Shown: positions 52,851-59,304 of the stretch, in pieces
Layout: the number at the start of each line of letters is the position of its first letter
Numbering within the stretch: position 1 is the first letter of the stretch
Assembly (NCBI GenBank): GCA_017477465.1
Contig: JAFUVU010000042.1
Span: 1 to 59,304 of the forward strand
Direction of reading: 5' to 3'
Length of the DNA: 59,304 bases
Source of the DNA: Bacteroidales bacterium
GTDB lineage: Bacteria > Bacteroidota > Bacteroidia > Bacteroidales > UBA932
Translations under genes and position numbers: made by a program
Notes under the pieces: generated by a model
What the model was told of the DNA's origin: nothing
Database searches by the model: none
What the model saw: only the letters and a program-made list of their open reading frames with translations

Positions 52851-53346
52851 GTGCGAAAAATGGCAAAAGTGCACCTCAGAGGCAACACAAACCATCCGTG
52901 CGGTGCGGAATACGGCAAAAACGCACCTGGAAGGCAGCTTCGACCGTCCTGAGAGTTGTCGGAGAGGGTATGCCCTTCCACTCAGCTGGCAGAAAGGGGG
53001 GCGGCACCGGTCGTTTGACGTCATAACGCCTCCTTTTACGGGCCCTGACGTGCCCGTAACGTCGTTGAATGGATTCCGTCATGCCGCTTGCGCGGCACCA
53101 CTCCCTCCGCAGGCCATCGCACGTCCCCCTTTCTGCCAATTCGCTCCAGGACATACCCTCTCCGGCAACTGCGACGTACATGGAACGAGAGATTTCTTCG
53201 CTCCGCCCTTCGGGCTCCGGTCGAAATGACAAAAGGATGGTAGTGGCACCGACGGCCCTTCGACGGGCTCAAGGGCCGAAGGGCGAAGTGACGACGCGGG
53301 GCAAGCGGCCCTTCGGCAGGCTCAGGGGCCGAAGGTCGAAATGACA
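52851..53346. repeat. Gene-free region filled with direct and inverted repeats
   Basis: No credible gene lies in 52784-53452. Contents: an imperfect direct repeat with GTGCG..A..GGCAAAA.GCACCT (52851-52885 and 52903-52937); an imperfect inverted repeat of about 47 bases (52953-53000 and 53125-53170; shared cores CGGAGAGGGTATG and GGCAGAAAGGGGG); small hairpins between them (ACGGGC/GCCCGT near 53038-53057, GCCGC-TTGC-GCGGC near 53083-53096); three reversed TGTCATTTCGACC units (53190-53231, 53250-53295, 53308-53346). Confidence 0.75.
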
Positions 53347-53378
53347 AAACAAGGCCGGTGATAAATCCAGCCCAGCAA

Positions 53379-53416
53379 CAAAAAAACCGACCCGCAGGCA
53401 GCTCTGGGGCCGGTTT
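53379..53416 (-). terminator. Terminator of the lemA/DUF2207 operon
   Basis: On the minus strand AAACCGGCCC (53416-53407) pairs with GGGTCGGTTT (53393-53384) with one G.U, then a T run to 53379. Confidence 0.8.
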
Positions 53417-53452
53417 AACTTATGTAACAAATTGTTATATTGCGTTTTGTGC

Positions 53453-55171
53453 TTAGCGAGAGCCTCCGCCGTGGCCTCCTCCAAAGCCTCCTCCGCCTCC
53501 GCCGAAGGAGATGGAACCGCCGCCTCCGCTGGAGCGGCGTTCCTGCGCCCGGCGTGCCGCCTCTCTCTGCGCCTGGTGGTTCAGGGCCGAACTCATCATG
53601 GATCTGGAAGAGTTGTTGAGGCTGCCCAGGACGTAGTACGTTGTCATCGTGTCGTACATATTGGTCTGGCGGGCATACTCTTCCATCACTTTGGGGAAGA
53701 GCTTTTCAAAGTTCTTGGCCACCTTGTCGGCAATGCCTAGCGACGCCGCAATGATCATATACTTTTTCCACACTCCTACTTCCGGGGCCTCACGTTCATT
53801 TGTCAGGGTAAAGTCATTGAGATAGTTCATGAACTCGATGGCATGGCAGCGTTCCTCCTGGGAAAGTGGTTGCCAGCCATTGTCCCTGCCCCAATAACGC
53901 GCCTCATTAGGCCACGAAGTCACTATTCTGTCGTTCTTATAAGACCATTTCTTGAACTCGTCGGCCTCCAGAAGGTCATCGCCTGCAGCAAGGACCGCGC
54001 TGTCGTAAATCTGCTTTTCAAGCGGGGTATCAAAGACAGGGTCCCGGTCATTTTTCACGAAACGCAGATTGACACGAGTCTCCTTTTTGGGGTCTTTTTC
54101 TACCCGCACCAAGCCGTCCTGTATCCATTTGAGGAAATAGGCGCTCACGACATTGGGAAAAGCCTTGACGTCGGAATGGCTCAGATAGTCGCCGGATTGG
54201 ATGAGGCTGTAAAGGGCCACCGGATTGCCATTCATCGGCACGTCTCTGTACCAGGTATCAATCTTGGACTTGCCGAAGATATCTTTCCTGTAACGGTTCC
54301 CGGTAGTTTTTCGCCAAAGATACTTAAGGCCCTCATAAATAAGCCAAATGACGAAGAGAATCGGCAAGAAAATAAAGAGGATGATGCCCAGAATACGCCC
54401 CGCTTTTTCTTCCCAGTCTTCTTTCTCGCCATAGTCGCTTCCCTTCATTGCGGTCTCCTTGAGTTCCTCGAAGGTACCGTCGGCCTCTACTTGGGGGTTG
54501 AACAGACCTTTGTCAAACTGCACCAGGGCCGAGAAGAAGGACCTGTATTGGAAGGACTCCGTGGATTCGAAACAGATATTGCCCTTTTCGTCCATCCAGG
54601 ACTCTCCGACCATGCCGAAGCCCCAGAAACGTACGTTGCAGGAATCTTTGTTTTCATGGAACCACTGCTCCCCATCTGTCTCGTTCATCAGTTTGACGGA
54701 CGCGTGCTGAGGCTTGGCGGTCCACTCGTCATTGAGGAAGTGCCAGTGGAAGCCGTCGCACTCCGGATATGACTGCACAAGGTTGTCGATGATGTAGGAG
54801 ATGGTGTACACATGGTCGCCGTATTCTCCCTGGCCCCAGCAGAGCTCGATATTGCCGCCGCTTTTCTCTACGATGCCGCATCGGCCCGTTTTGGCTGCAA
54901 GCGAGCGATTGGAATTCCATTCACGGCCTTCGCTGACATACTTCTGGCCGTTCTCATAGACGTTCAGGTCGCGTATGTACGATTTGCCGGGATTGTCGAT
55001 GGGGATGTACCACTCGGTGCCTTCCGTCACGGTTACGTCCCAGCGCTGGGCCACCATGGCGCTGCCGTCGCGGAAGAGGTACACTTCCGTCTGAATGTCG
55101 CGGATTTCCTGTGCAAAGGAAAATGCCGCCGTGGCCAGGACGGCCGCTGCGGCAAGAAGGAGCTTTCTCAT
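53453..55171 (-). CDS. DUF2207 family membrane protein with Gly-rich tail
   Basis: About 572 aa: signal peptide (MRKLLLAAAAVLATAAFSFAQ), an extracytoplasmic DUF2207 domain (EVYLFRDGSAMVAQRWDVTV, EWYIPIDNPGKSYIRDL), a membrane segment near residue 280 (ILGIILFIFLPILFVIWLIY), a cytoplasmic alpha/beta region (PVALYSLIQSGDYLSHSDV, VSAYFLKWIQDGLVRVEKD), a late hydrophobic segment (KYMIIAASLGIADKVAKNF) and a tail of Gly-rich repeats (SFGGGGGGFGGGHGGGSR). ATG 55171 is chosen, 4 bases after the lemA stop. Pairing with LemA is conserved in many bacteria, but the function is not established. Confidence 0.85.
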   Translation of the reverse strand: MRKLLLAAAAVLATAAFSFAQEIRDIQTEVYLFRDGSAMVAQRWDVTVTEGTEWYIPIDNPGKSYIRDLNVYENGQKYVSEGREWNSNRSLAAKTGRCGIVEKSGGNIELCWGQGEYGDHVYTISYIIDNLVQSYPECDGFHWHFLNDEWTAKPQHASVKLMNETDGEQWFHENKDSCNVRFWGFGMVGESWMDEKGNICFESTESFQYRSFFSALVQFDKGLFNPQVEADGTFEELKETAMKGSDYGEKEDWEEKAGRILGIILFIFLPILFVIWLIYEGLKYLWRKTTGNRYRKDIFGKSKIDTWYRDVPMNGNPVALYSLIQSGDYLSHSDVKAFPNVVSAYFLKWIQDGLVRVEKDPKKETRVNLRFVKNDRDPVFDTPLEKQIYDSAVLAAGDDLLEADEFKKWSYKNDRIVTSWPNEARYWGRDNGWQPLSQEERCHAIEFMNYLNDFTLTNEREAPEVGVWKKYMIIAASLGIADKVAKNFEKLFPKVMEEYARQTNMYDTMTTYYVLGSLNNSSRSMMSSALNHQAQREAARRAQERRSSGGGGSISFGGGGGGFGGGHGGGSR

Positions 55172-55175
55172 CGGC

Positions 55176-55739
55176 TTACTTTTTGAAAAGATCCTGGGGA
55201 AGATCTGCCTTTTCCGGTCTGTCGGCCAGATATTCACGCTTTTGGAAGCCCAGCATGGAGGCTACCACCGAACCGGGGAAGGCGCGGACCTCGCGGTTGA
55301 ATTTGGTTACTGTATCGTTGAAGGTCATGCGGCTTACGCGCACGGTCTCCTCGTACTCGAAGTACTTGTTCATGGCTTTCTGGTAGGTCTCGGCACCCTT
55401 TAGCTGGGGGTATTGCTCGGCCACTGCCATCAGGCGGGCGGCAAAGCCGCCGAGGGCCGATTCCGCCGCGTTGATTTCCGCTACTGTGGGATTGGCGGAA
55501 GATGCCGGACGTCGCATGCCGATAATCTTTTCATAATTCTCCCCTTCTATGGCATTTTGCTCGCGTGCTATTTGAATGCCTTGCTCCAGAGCGTCGTAAC
55601 GGCTGGTTTGCTGGACGCTGATTTGTTTGAGGGCATTGTTGCAGAATTCGTCCTGCTTTACCAGGGAATTCTGCACACGGATTACCCAAAGGACTAACAC
55701 GGCCAGAATGGCTATGACTACAATCAATGTAACGGACAT
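55176..55739 (-). CDS. lemA: LemA family protein
   Basis: A 187-aa protein with an N-terminal membrane segment (LIVVIAILAVLVLWVIRVQNSLV) and a long helical domain with the LemA pattern NSLVKQDEFCNNALKQISVQ and KFNREVRAFPGSVVASMLGF, near the C-terminal YLADRPEKAD. LemA proteins are envelope helical-bundle proteins of uncertain role. First gene of the operon with DUF2207; its -7 box TATGTTTG lies at 55774-55767. Confidence 0.93.
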   Translation of the reverse strand: MSVTLIVVIAILAVLVLWVIRVQNSLVKQDEFCNNALKQISVQQTSRYDALEQGIQIAREQNAIEGENYEKIIGMRRPASSANPTVAEINAAESALGGFAARLMAVAEQYPQLKGAETYQKAMNKYFEYEETVRVSRMTFNDTVTKFNREVRAFPGSVVASMLGFQKREYLADRPEKADLPQDLFKK

Positions 55740-55766
55740 GGCAATAGATTTTTTGGTTAATTTTCA

Positions 55767-55794
55767 CAAACATACAAAAAATTAAGTATTTTTG
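55767..55794. promoter_or_regulatory. Back-to-back -7 boxes for lemA and the DUF975 gene
   Basis: TATGTTTG on the minus strand (55774-55767) faces lemA. TATTTTTG on the plus strand (55787-55794) lies 23 nt before ATG 55818. Confidence 0.6.
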
Positions 55795-55817
55795 TCAATA
55801 GTTAAATATAACTTTTG

Positions 55818-56555
55818 ATGAAAACCAACAGCGAGTTCAAAAACGAAGCCCTTGCAGCGCTTAGGGGCAACTGGGGCAAGGCTGTACTGGCCACCCTCGT
55901 GTATGCAATCCTACTGTTTGTCTTTTCCGGCCCATCGGCCTACCAAAGCATGGAAATGCAGGACTACGTGAGAGAGCATTCCCACCGCGGCGCTTCCGTG
56001 CATCAGATGGCGGCGATGATACAGGACCCTGCGTACCAGCTTTTGCAAAAGCGCAGCAACGGGACATCGGCAGCCCTTACCCTTGCACAGATTTTCCTTA
56101 TCTTCCCCATCGCACTGGGGTATGCAAACGCCTTCCGCAAGCTGCTGGTGAGCGGAGATAACAACCTCCTTTCCAACTCGTTCCGCATTGGTTTCAGCAA
56201 TTATTGGCACAAGGTGGGCGGTATGCTGCAGATGTACGTGCTGATAGTGCTGTGGTCGCTGCTGTTCTTGATTCCGGGCATAATAAAGGCCTATTCGTAC
56301 GCGATGACGCCTTATATCTTGGATGAGAATCCGGAGCTTAGCACCACCGAAGCCATCCACCGCAGCCGCATGATGATGCGCGGCCATAAATTCGACCTCT
56401 TCTGGCTGCAGCTCAGCTTTATCGGCTGGCTGTTGCTTGGAATACTCACAGCCGGCATCGGCTATTTCTGGCTTGCCCCTTACATGGACACGGCCCAGGC
56501 AGCCTTCTACGAAGACGTAAAGGCCGATTACGCCATCAACGGCGGTCTGGCTTAA
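55818..56555 (+). CDS. DUF975 family integral membrane protein
   Basis: A 245-aa protein starting KTNSEFKNEALAALRGNWGKAVLATLVY, the DUF975 N-terminus, with about five or six membrane segments and the internal signature GYANAFRKLLVSGDN and FRIGFSNYWHKVGGMLQMYVLI, LLFLIPGIIKAYSYAMTPYIL, EAIHRSRMMMRGHKFDLFWL. Function unknown; it belongs to a broad family of bacterial membrane proteins. ATG 55818 is preferred over the TTG three bases upstream. Its TAA stop overlaps the convergent deformylase stop in the shared TTAA (56552-56555). Confidence 0.88.
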   Translation: MKTNSEFKNEALAALRGNWGKAVLATLVYAILLFVFSGPSAYQSMEMQDYVREHSHRGASVHQMAAMIQDPAYQLLQKRSNGTSAALTLAQIFLIFPIALGYANAFRKLLVSGDNNLLSNSFRIGFSNYWHKVGGMLQMYVLIVLWSLLFLIPGIIKAYSYAMTPYILDENPELSTTEAIHRSRMMMRGHKFDLFWLQLSFIGWLLLGILTAGIGYFWLAPYMDTAQAAFYEDVKADYAINGGLA

Positions 56556-57226
56556 TCAATCGGCTTCTTATAGCTGAAGGCGGCGCGCTCGGCCGCCCAG
56601 GTGCTGTCTGTGAAGACGGTATCGGCCCTGTCTATGTACAGGCGGCCGTCCAGATGGTCGCACTCGTGCTGGAAGATTATGGCGGTGTAGCCTTCCACCT
56701 TTTCGCGGCAGGATTCTCCGGTGAGGGGATTTATGTAGCTCACTATTACGCCTGAATACCTGGGGACATAGCCCCGTTTAGGCGGGACGGAGAGGCAGCC
56801 TTCGGGGCCGTGGGTGATGTTGCCGAAGAGGCTGTCCAGCTGCACGTTGGCGTAGCACTCGAACGGCTCCCCGGGCTTGTCCATGCGCTGCACCCAGATG
56901 ACGCGGCGGTTGATGCCAACCTGAGGCGCGGCAATGCCTACGCCGTCCTGCGAAGGGTCCTGCACCGTGCGGAGCATCTTCTCCAGTAGCATTTGCAAAT
57001 CCTTTGATTTCAGGGCTTTTCGGCTTAGATTGCGGCTTGGGGTGCGCAATACGGCGCTGTCCTGCGGCAGCACGGTTACGTACATCACCGAATCCGATTT
57101 GTGGATGATGTCCAGTTCCCTGCCGTTCCAGGGTTTTCCTATGCCAAGGGAAAAAATGCCGACAAGCAGCACTATTGCGGCAAGGCTCACTGCGGACACT
57201 TGCCAGCCTTTCGTTTTTCTATCCAT
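56552..57226 (-). CDS. def: Peptide deformylase with N-terminal membrane anchor
   Basis: A 224-aa metalloprotease-fold enzyme that removes the N-formyl group from new proteins. Motif 1 DGVGIAAPQVG, motif 2 EGCLSVP (Cys metal ligand) and motif 3 FQHECDHLDG (two His ligands, catalytic Glu) are intact. Unusually, an N-terminal hydrophobic segment (VSAVSLAAIVLLVGIFSLGI) and a linker of about 40 residues precede the catalytic domain. It would be membrane-attached, possibly with the active site outside the cytoplasm. Convergent with the DUF975 gene, sharing TTAA at the stop codons. Confidence 0.92.
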   Translation of the reverse strand: MDRKTKGWQVSAVSLAAIVLLVGIFSLGIGKPWNGRELDIIHKSDSVMYVTVLPQDSAVLRTPSRNLSRKALKSKDLQMLLEKMLRTVQDPSQDGVGIAAPQVGINRRVIWVQRMDKPGEPFECYANVQLDSLFGNITHGPEGCLSVPPKRGYVPRYSGVIVSYINPLTGESCREKVEGYTAIIFQHECDHLDGRLYIDRADTVFTDSTWAAERAAFSYKKPID

Positions 57227-57313
57227 ATCGCAAAATTATAGCATCTTGCGCATAAGTGCAAGAAGGGATGCCTCTCCGGGCAGGTAATTTTTTCAGTATC
57301 AATAAAAATGTGT

Positions 57314-57321
57314 TATATTTG
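57314..57321 (+). promoter_or_regulatory. -7 box for the symporter gene
   Basis: TATATTTG, 5 nt before ATG 57327, implying a nearly leaderless transcript. Confidence 0.65.
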
Positions 57322-57326
57322 TGAGG

Positions 57327-58682
57327 ATGGGCAATATCGTATCGGCAGTCAATGATATAGTTTGGAATCCCGCACTGGTGGGGCTCCTTATCCTCGCGGG
57401 GCTTTACCTTTCTTTCCGGACGCGTTTCGTTCAGGTGCGGAAGTTCTCCACCATGCTGCGCTCGCTGCTTAGCAAAGGCGGCTCGGACAAAGGGATTTCT
57501 TCTTTCGAGGCTTTTTGCATAGCGCTGTCCGGCAGGGTCGGCACTGGCAATATCGTTGGCGTGGCTACTGCCATTGCCTTTGGCGGGCCCGGGGCGGTGT
57601 TCTGGATGTGGGTGGTGGCGTTCTTCGGGGCTTCAACCGCCTTCGTGGAATCTACGTTGGCTCAGATTTACAAGTTTCCGCACCACAGCGGCTATCGCGG
57701 AGGCCCCTTCAGCTTTATCGAAAAGGGCCTCGGGCTGCGCTGGCTGGGGGTTGTGTTTGCCATCGTCACCGTTATCGGCACAGGAGTTTTCCTGCCGACG
57801 GTGCAGGCCAACGGAGTCTCCACCGCAATTCAGAATTCCTTCCCGGTGGAGCCGCTTGTCTCCGGCATTGCGCTGGCGCTTGTCCTGGGGCTTGTGATAA
57901 TCGGCGGAGTCAAGCGCATCGCAAAGGTTGCAACCATCGTAACGCCCTTCATGGCTGCGGGTTATATTCTCATATCGCTGGTGGTCGTGGCTTTTCACTA
58001 TCAGGATGTGCCGGCCGTTCTCGGGGCCATCTTCCGCGGGGCTTTCGGCATGGACGCTGCATGCGGAGGCATCATCGGCTCAACCATCGCCATGGGCGTC
58101 AAGCGCGGCATCTTCTCCAACGAGGCAGGCCAGGGTACGGGCGCCATTGTTTCAGCATCGGCCGATGTCCCCCACCCCGCCCAGCAGGGGCTTGCGCAGG
58201 CGTTTTCGGTTTATGTGGACACGCTGCTCGTCTGCACCGCCACTGCACTGATGATCCTTACATCGGGCACTTACAACATCTTCGGCCCCGGCGGCGAAGT
58301 GCTGTATTCGGGCGCACCGGAGCTGGCCAACAACTACGTCAATTATACGCAAAGCGCTGTGGACAGCGTCTTCGCCGGCTTCGGCAGGCAGTTCGTATCG
58401 GTGGCCATGGTCTTTTTCGCCTTCAGCACCATCATGGCCTATTATTTCTATGCCGAATCCAGCATAATCTACCTCCTTCACGGAAAGGCCGAAAAGATTG
58501 CAATACGCGTTCTCCAGGCGCTGATGCTCGCCGCCGTCATCTTCGGCGCAGTAAGAGAGGCCGACGTGGTCTGGCAACTTGGCGACATCGGCGTCGGCCT
58601 GATGGCCTGGATAACGGTGATTTCCATCCTTATCCTCTGCCCCAAAGCCCTAAGCGCACTGAAAGAGTACGAGAAGAAGTAG
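57327..58682 (+). CDS. Sodium:alanine (glycine) symporter, AGCS family
   Basis: A 451-aa inner-membrane transporter with about 11 helices. AGCS hallmarks: FEAFCIALSGRVGTGNIVGVATAIAFGGPGAVFWMW, KGLGLRWLGVVFAI, the C-terminal IFSNEAGQGTGAIVSASADVPHPAQQGL and AYYFYAESS. It takes up alanine or glycine with sodium. ATG 57327 (MGNIVSAVND) is preferred over GTG 57321, which overlaps the -7 box. Length is typical. Monocistronic. Confidence 0.95.
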   Translation: MGNIVSAVNDIVWNPALVGLLILAGLYLSFRTRFVQVRKFSTMLRSLLSKGGSDKGISSFEAFCIALSGRVGTGNIVGVATAIAFGGPGAVFWMWVVAFFGASTAFVESTLAQIYKFPHHSGYRGGPFSFIEKGLGLRWLGVVFAIVTVIGTGVFLPTVQANGVSTAIQNSFPVEPLVSGIALALVLGLVIIGGVKRIAKVATIVTPFMAAGYILISLVVVAFHYQDVPAVLGAIFRGAFGMDAACGGIIGSTIAMGVKRGIFSNEAGQGTGAIVSASADVPHPAQQGLAQAFSVYVDTLLVCTATALMILTSGTYNIFGPGGEVLYSGAPELANNYVNYTQSAVDSVFAGFGRQFVSVAMVFFAFSTIMAYYFYAESSIIYLLHGKAEKIAIRVLQALMLAAVIFGAVREADVVWQLGDIGVGLMAWITVISILILCPKALSALKEYEKK

Positions 58683-58690
58683 CGGGGGGG

Positions 58691-58792
58691 TCTGGACGGC
58701 GCAGGCGACTGGCTTGGGGCTGTTTCTGGACGGCGCAGGCGACTGGCTTGGGGTTGTTTCTGGACGGCGCAGGCGACTGGCTCGTGGTTGTT
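58691..58792 (+). repeat. Three 34-bp tandem repeats
   Basis: TCTGGACGGCGCAGGCGACT begins at 58691, 58725 and 58759, each followed by GGCTTGGGGCTGTT or a variant. The core GACTGGCTYG recurs, decayed, at about 58859. The repeats start 8 bases after the symporter stop codon. Confidence 0.9.
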
Positions 58793-58964
58793 TTGAAATT
58801 GCTGATAATCAGGCGCTTAGAAAATAGCCCGAGCCACTCGAGCTATTATTTTGTGCCGACTGGCTCGAGGCGTTTTATAACGCGCTGTAAATCCGGGCTT
58901 TGACAAAGGCGCCAATCCAGTCGCGCGCGACATAACTCTCATCAGTACTGAGTGCGAAGATGAA

Positions 58965-59121
58965 ATTATGAGCCGTTTAATGAAAAACGTTTCCCCGCAC
59001 GAATGGCATAGGTGCAAAAAGCAGTTGGTGATACAGCAGCAAACTATTTGATACTTATGCGATTATGAGTAGTTTGATGAGACGCGTTTCTTGCGCGAAG
59101 GGGATACGATTTGGGATATAA
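58965..59121 (+). repeat. Imperfect direct repeat containing two mini-ORFs
   Basis: ATTATGAG..GTTT.ATGA begins at 58965 and again at 59062. Each carries a short ORF, 58968-59051 (27 codons, MSRLMKNVS start) and 59065-59121 (18 codons, MSSLMRRVS start), whose first nine residues are similar. This could be a tandem copy of a small peptide gene or a decayed non-coding repeat. Confidence 0.55.
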
Positions 59122-59126
59122 AAAGC

Positions 59127-59163
59127 AAAAACCGCAGCAGAACTATGTCTGTTGCGGTTTTTT
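59127..59163 (+). terminator. Strong Rho-independent terminator
   Basis: AAAAACCGCAGCAG (59127-59140), 8-nt loop, CTGTTGCGGTTTTT (59149-59162) with one G.U pair; the T run ends at 59163. Confidence 0.88.
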
Positions 59164-59196
59164 GTGGAGGTAGTCGGATTCGAATCAAAACTACAA
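59164..59196 (-). other. tRNA 3'-end-like remnant, possible attachment site
   Basis: On the minus strand this stretch reads GATTCGAATC followed by CGAC and TACCTCCA, like the T-arm and acceptor 3' strand of a tRNA, but no 5' half is visible and two T-stem pairs are wrong. Such remnants often mark integration sites. Weak evidence. Confidence 0.35.
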
Positions 59197-59211
59197 ACCC
59201 CTCCAGAAACC

Positions 59212-59243
59212 CTTGTTTAAATGATTTCTATTGCGTATTTTTG
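59212..59243 (+). promoter_or_regulatory. Rightward promoter at window edge
   Basis: CTTG at 59212-59215, 20 nt, TATTTTTG at 59236-59243. Downstream lie a small hairpin (GGAGTTA/TAACTCC, 59249-59264) and a direct repeat TTTTGGGGCA (59271-59280, 59282-59291). The gene it serves is beyond the window. Confidence 0.55.
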
Positions 59244-59304
59244 CAGGCGGAGTTAAATAACTCCACCCATTTTTGGGGCACTTTTGGGGCATTATTGAGA
59301 CATT

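Noticed and set aside
52757-53350. Several overlapping open readings of 70-120 codons after tRNA-Leu
   Set aside because: They run through inverted and direct repeats in both directions, start inside the tRNA or repeats, and show no motif.
58691-58792. 34-bp tandem units considered as a CRISPR array or iteron origin
   Set aside because: There are no unique spacers, only three copies, and no replication initiator gene nearby.

Overview
The window looks like a chromosomal segment of a gut- or rumen-type member of the Bacteroidales. Evidence: many promoters of the Bacteroidetes form (TAnnTTTG at -7, often TTTG about 20 nt upstream), a SusC/SusD/SusE polysaccharide utilisation locus (PUL), DUF4249 and TonB receptor genes, BACON and GH97 domains, and LytTR regulators. 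Coding GC content appears well above that of classical Bacteroides. The exact genus cannot be read from the sequence alone.

Layout. 1-2.3 kb: tail of an IS transposase, then a response regulator/TPR/small membrane protein operon. 2.4-2.6 kb: tRNA-Val. 2.7-9.5 kb (minus): a giant alpha-2-macroglobulin-like protein and folC. 9.6-12.1 kb (plus): a PurL-like protein and PIN-PhoH. 12.1-17.6 kb (minus): pyruvate phosphate dikinase, a GH97 glycosidase and a GT8-like transferase. 17.8-18.8 kb (plus): a membrane-bound LytTR regulator and a candidate small RNA. 18.9-31.6 kb (minus): a six-gene PUL (MFS transporter, SusC, SusD, SusE/F-like, GH13 amylase, GH53 galactanase). 31.8-33.7 kb (plus): a LytS/LytR-type two-component pair divergent from the PUL. 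33.8-38.9 kb: polyprenyl synthase, U32 family protein, LepA, MenA. 39.0-40.4 kb: ECF sigma / small membrane protein / Spy-like trio. 40.4-45.3 kb: LolD-like ATPase, then a phospholipase-D/TonB receptor/DUF4249 operon. 45.4-49.7 kb: xylose operon xylB-xylA-xylE. 49.8-52.8 kb: tRNA-Pro, rpsP-rimM, two exported proteins, tRNA-Leu. 52.8-53.45 kb: gene-free and repeat-rich. 53.45-58.7 kb: DUF2207/LemA, DUF975, membrane-anchored deformylase, sodium:alanine symporter. 58.7-59.3 kb: tandem repeats, a terminator, a tRNA-3'-end-like remnant and a rightward promoter, possibly the edge of an integrated element.

Two themes stand out. First, eight copies of an exactly 109-bp palindromic element (two inverted 50-nt arms around a 9-nt loop) sit at gene 3' ends, most of them touching or overlapping a stop codon. 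This looks like a REPIN-like repeat or a 3'-end RNA hairpin. Second, the PUL is bracketed by two LytTR-family regulators, and a GGGACGAA-type box recurs at the same place relative to the -7 element in the promoter of the membrane LytTR gene and of the PUL, which suggests one regulon. A third unusual feature is an 18-bp perfect stem with a U6 tail across the start of the secreted phospholipase D gene, which resembles an attenuator.
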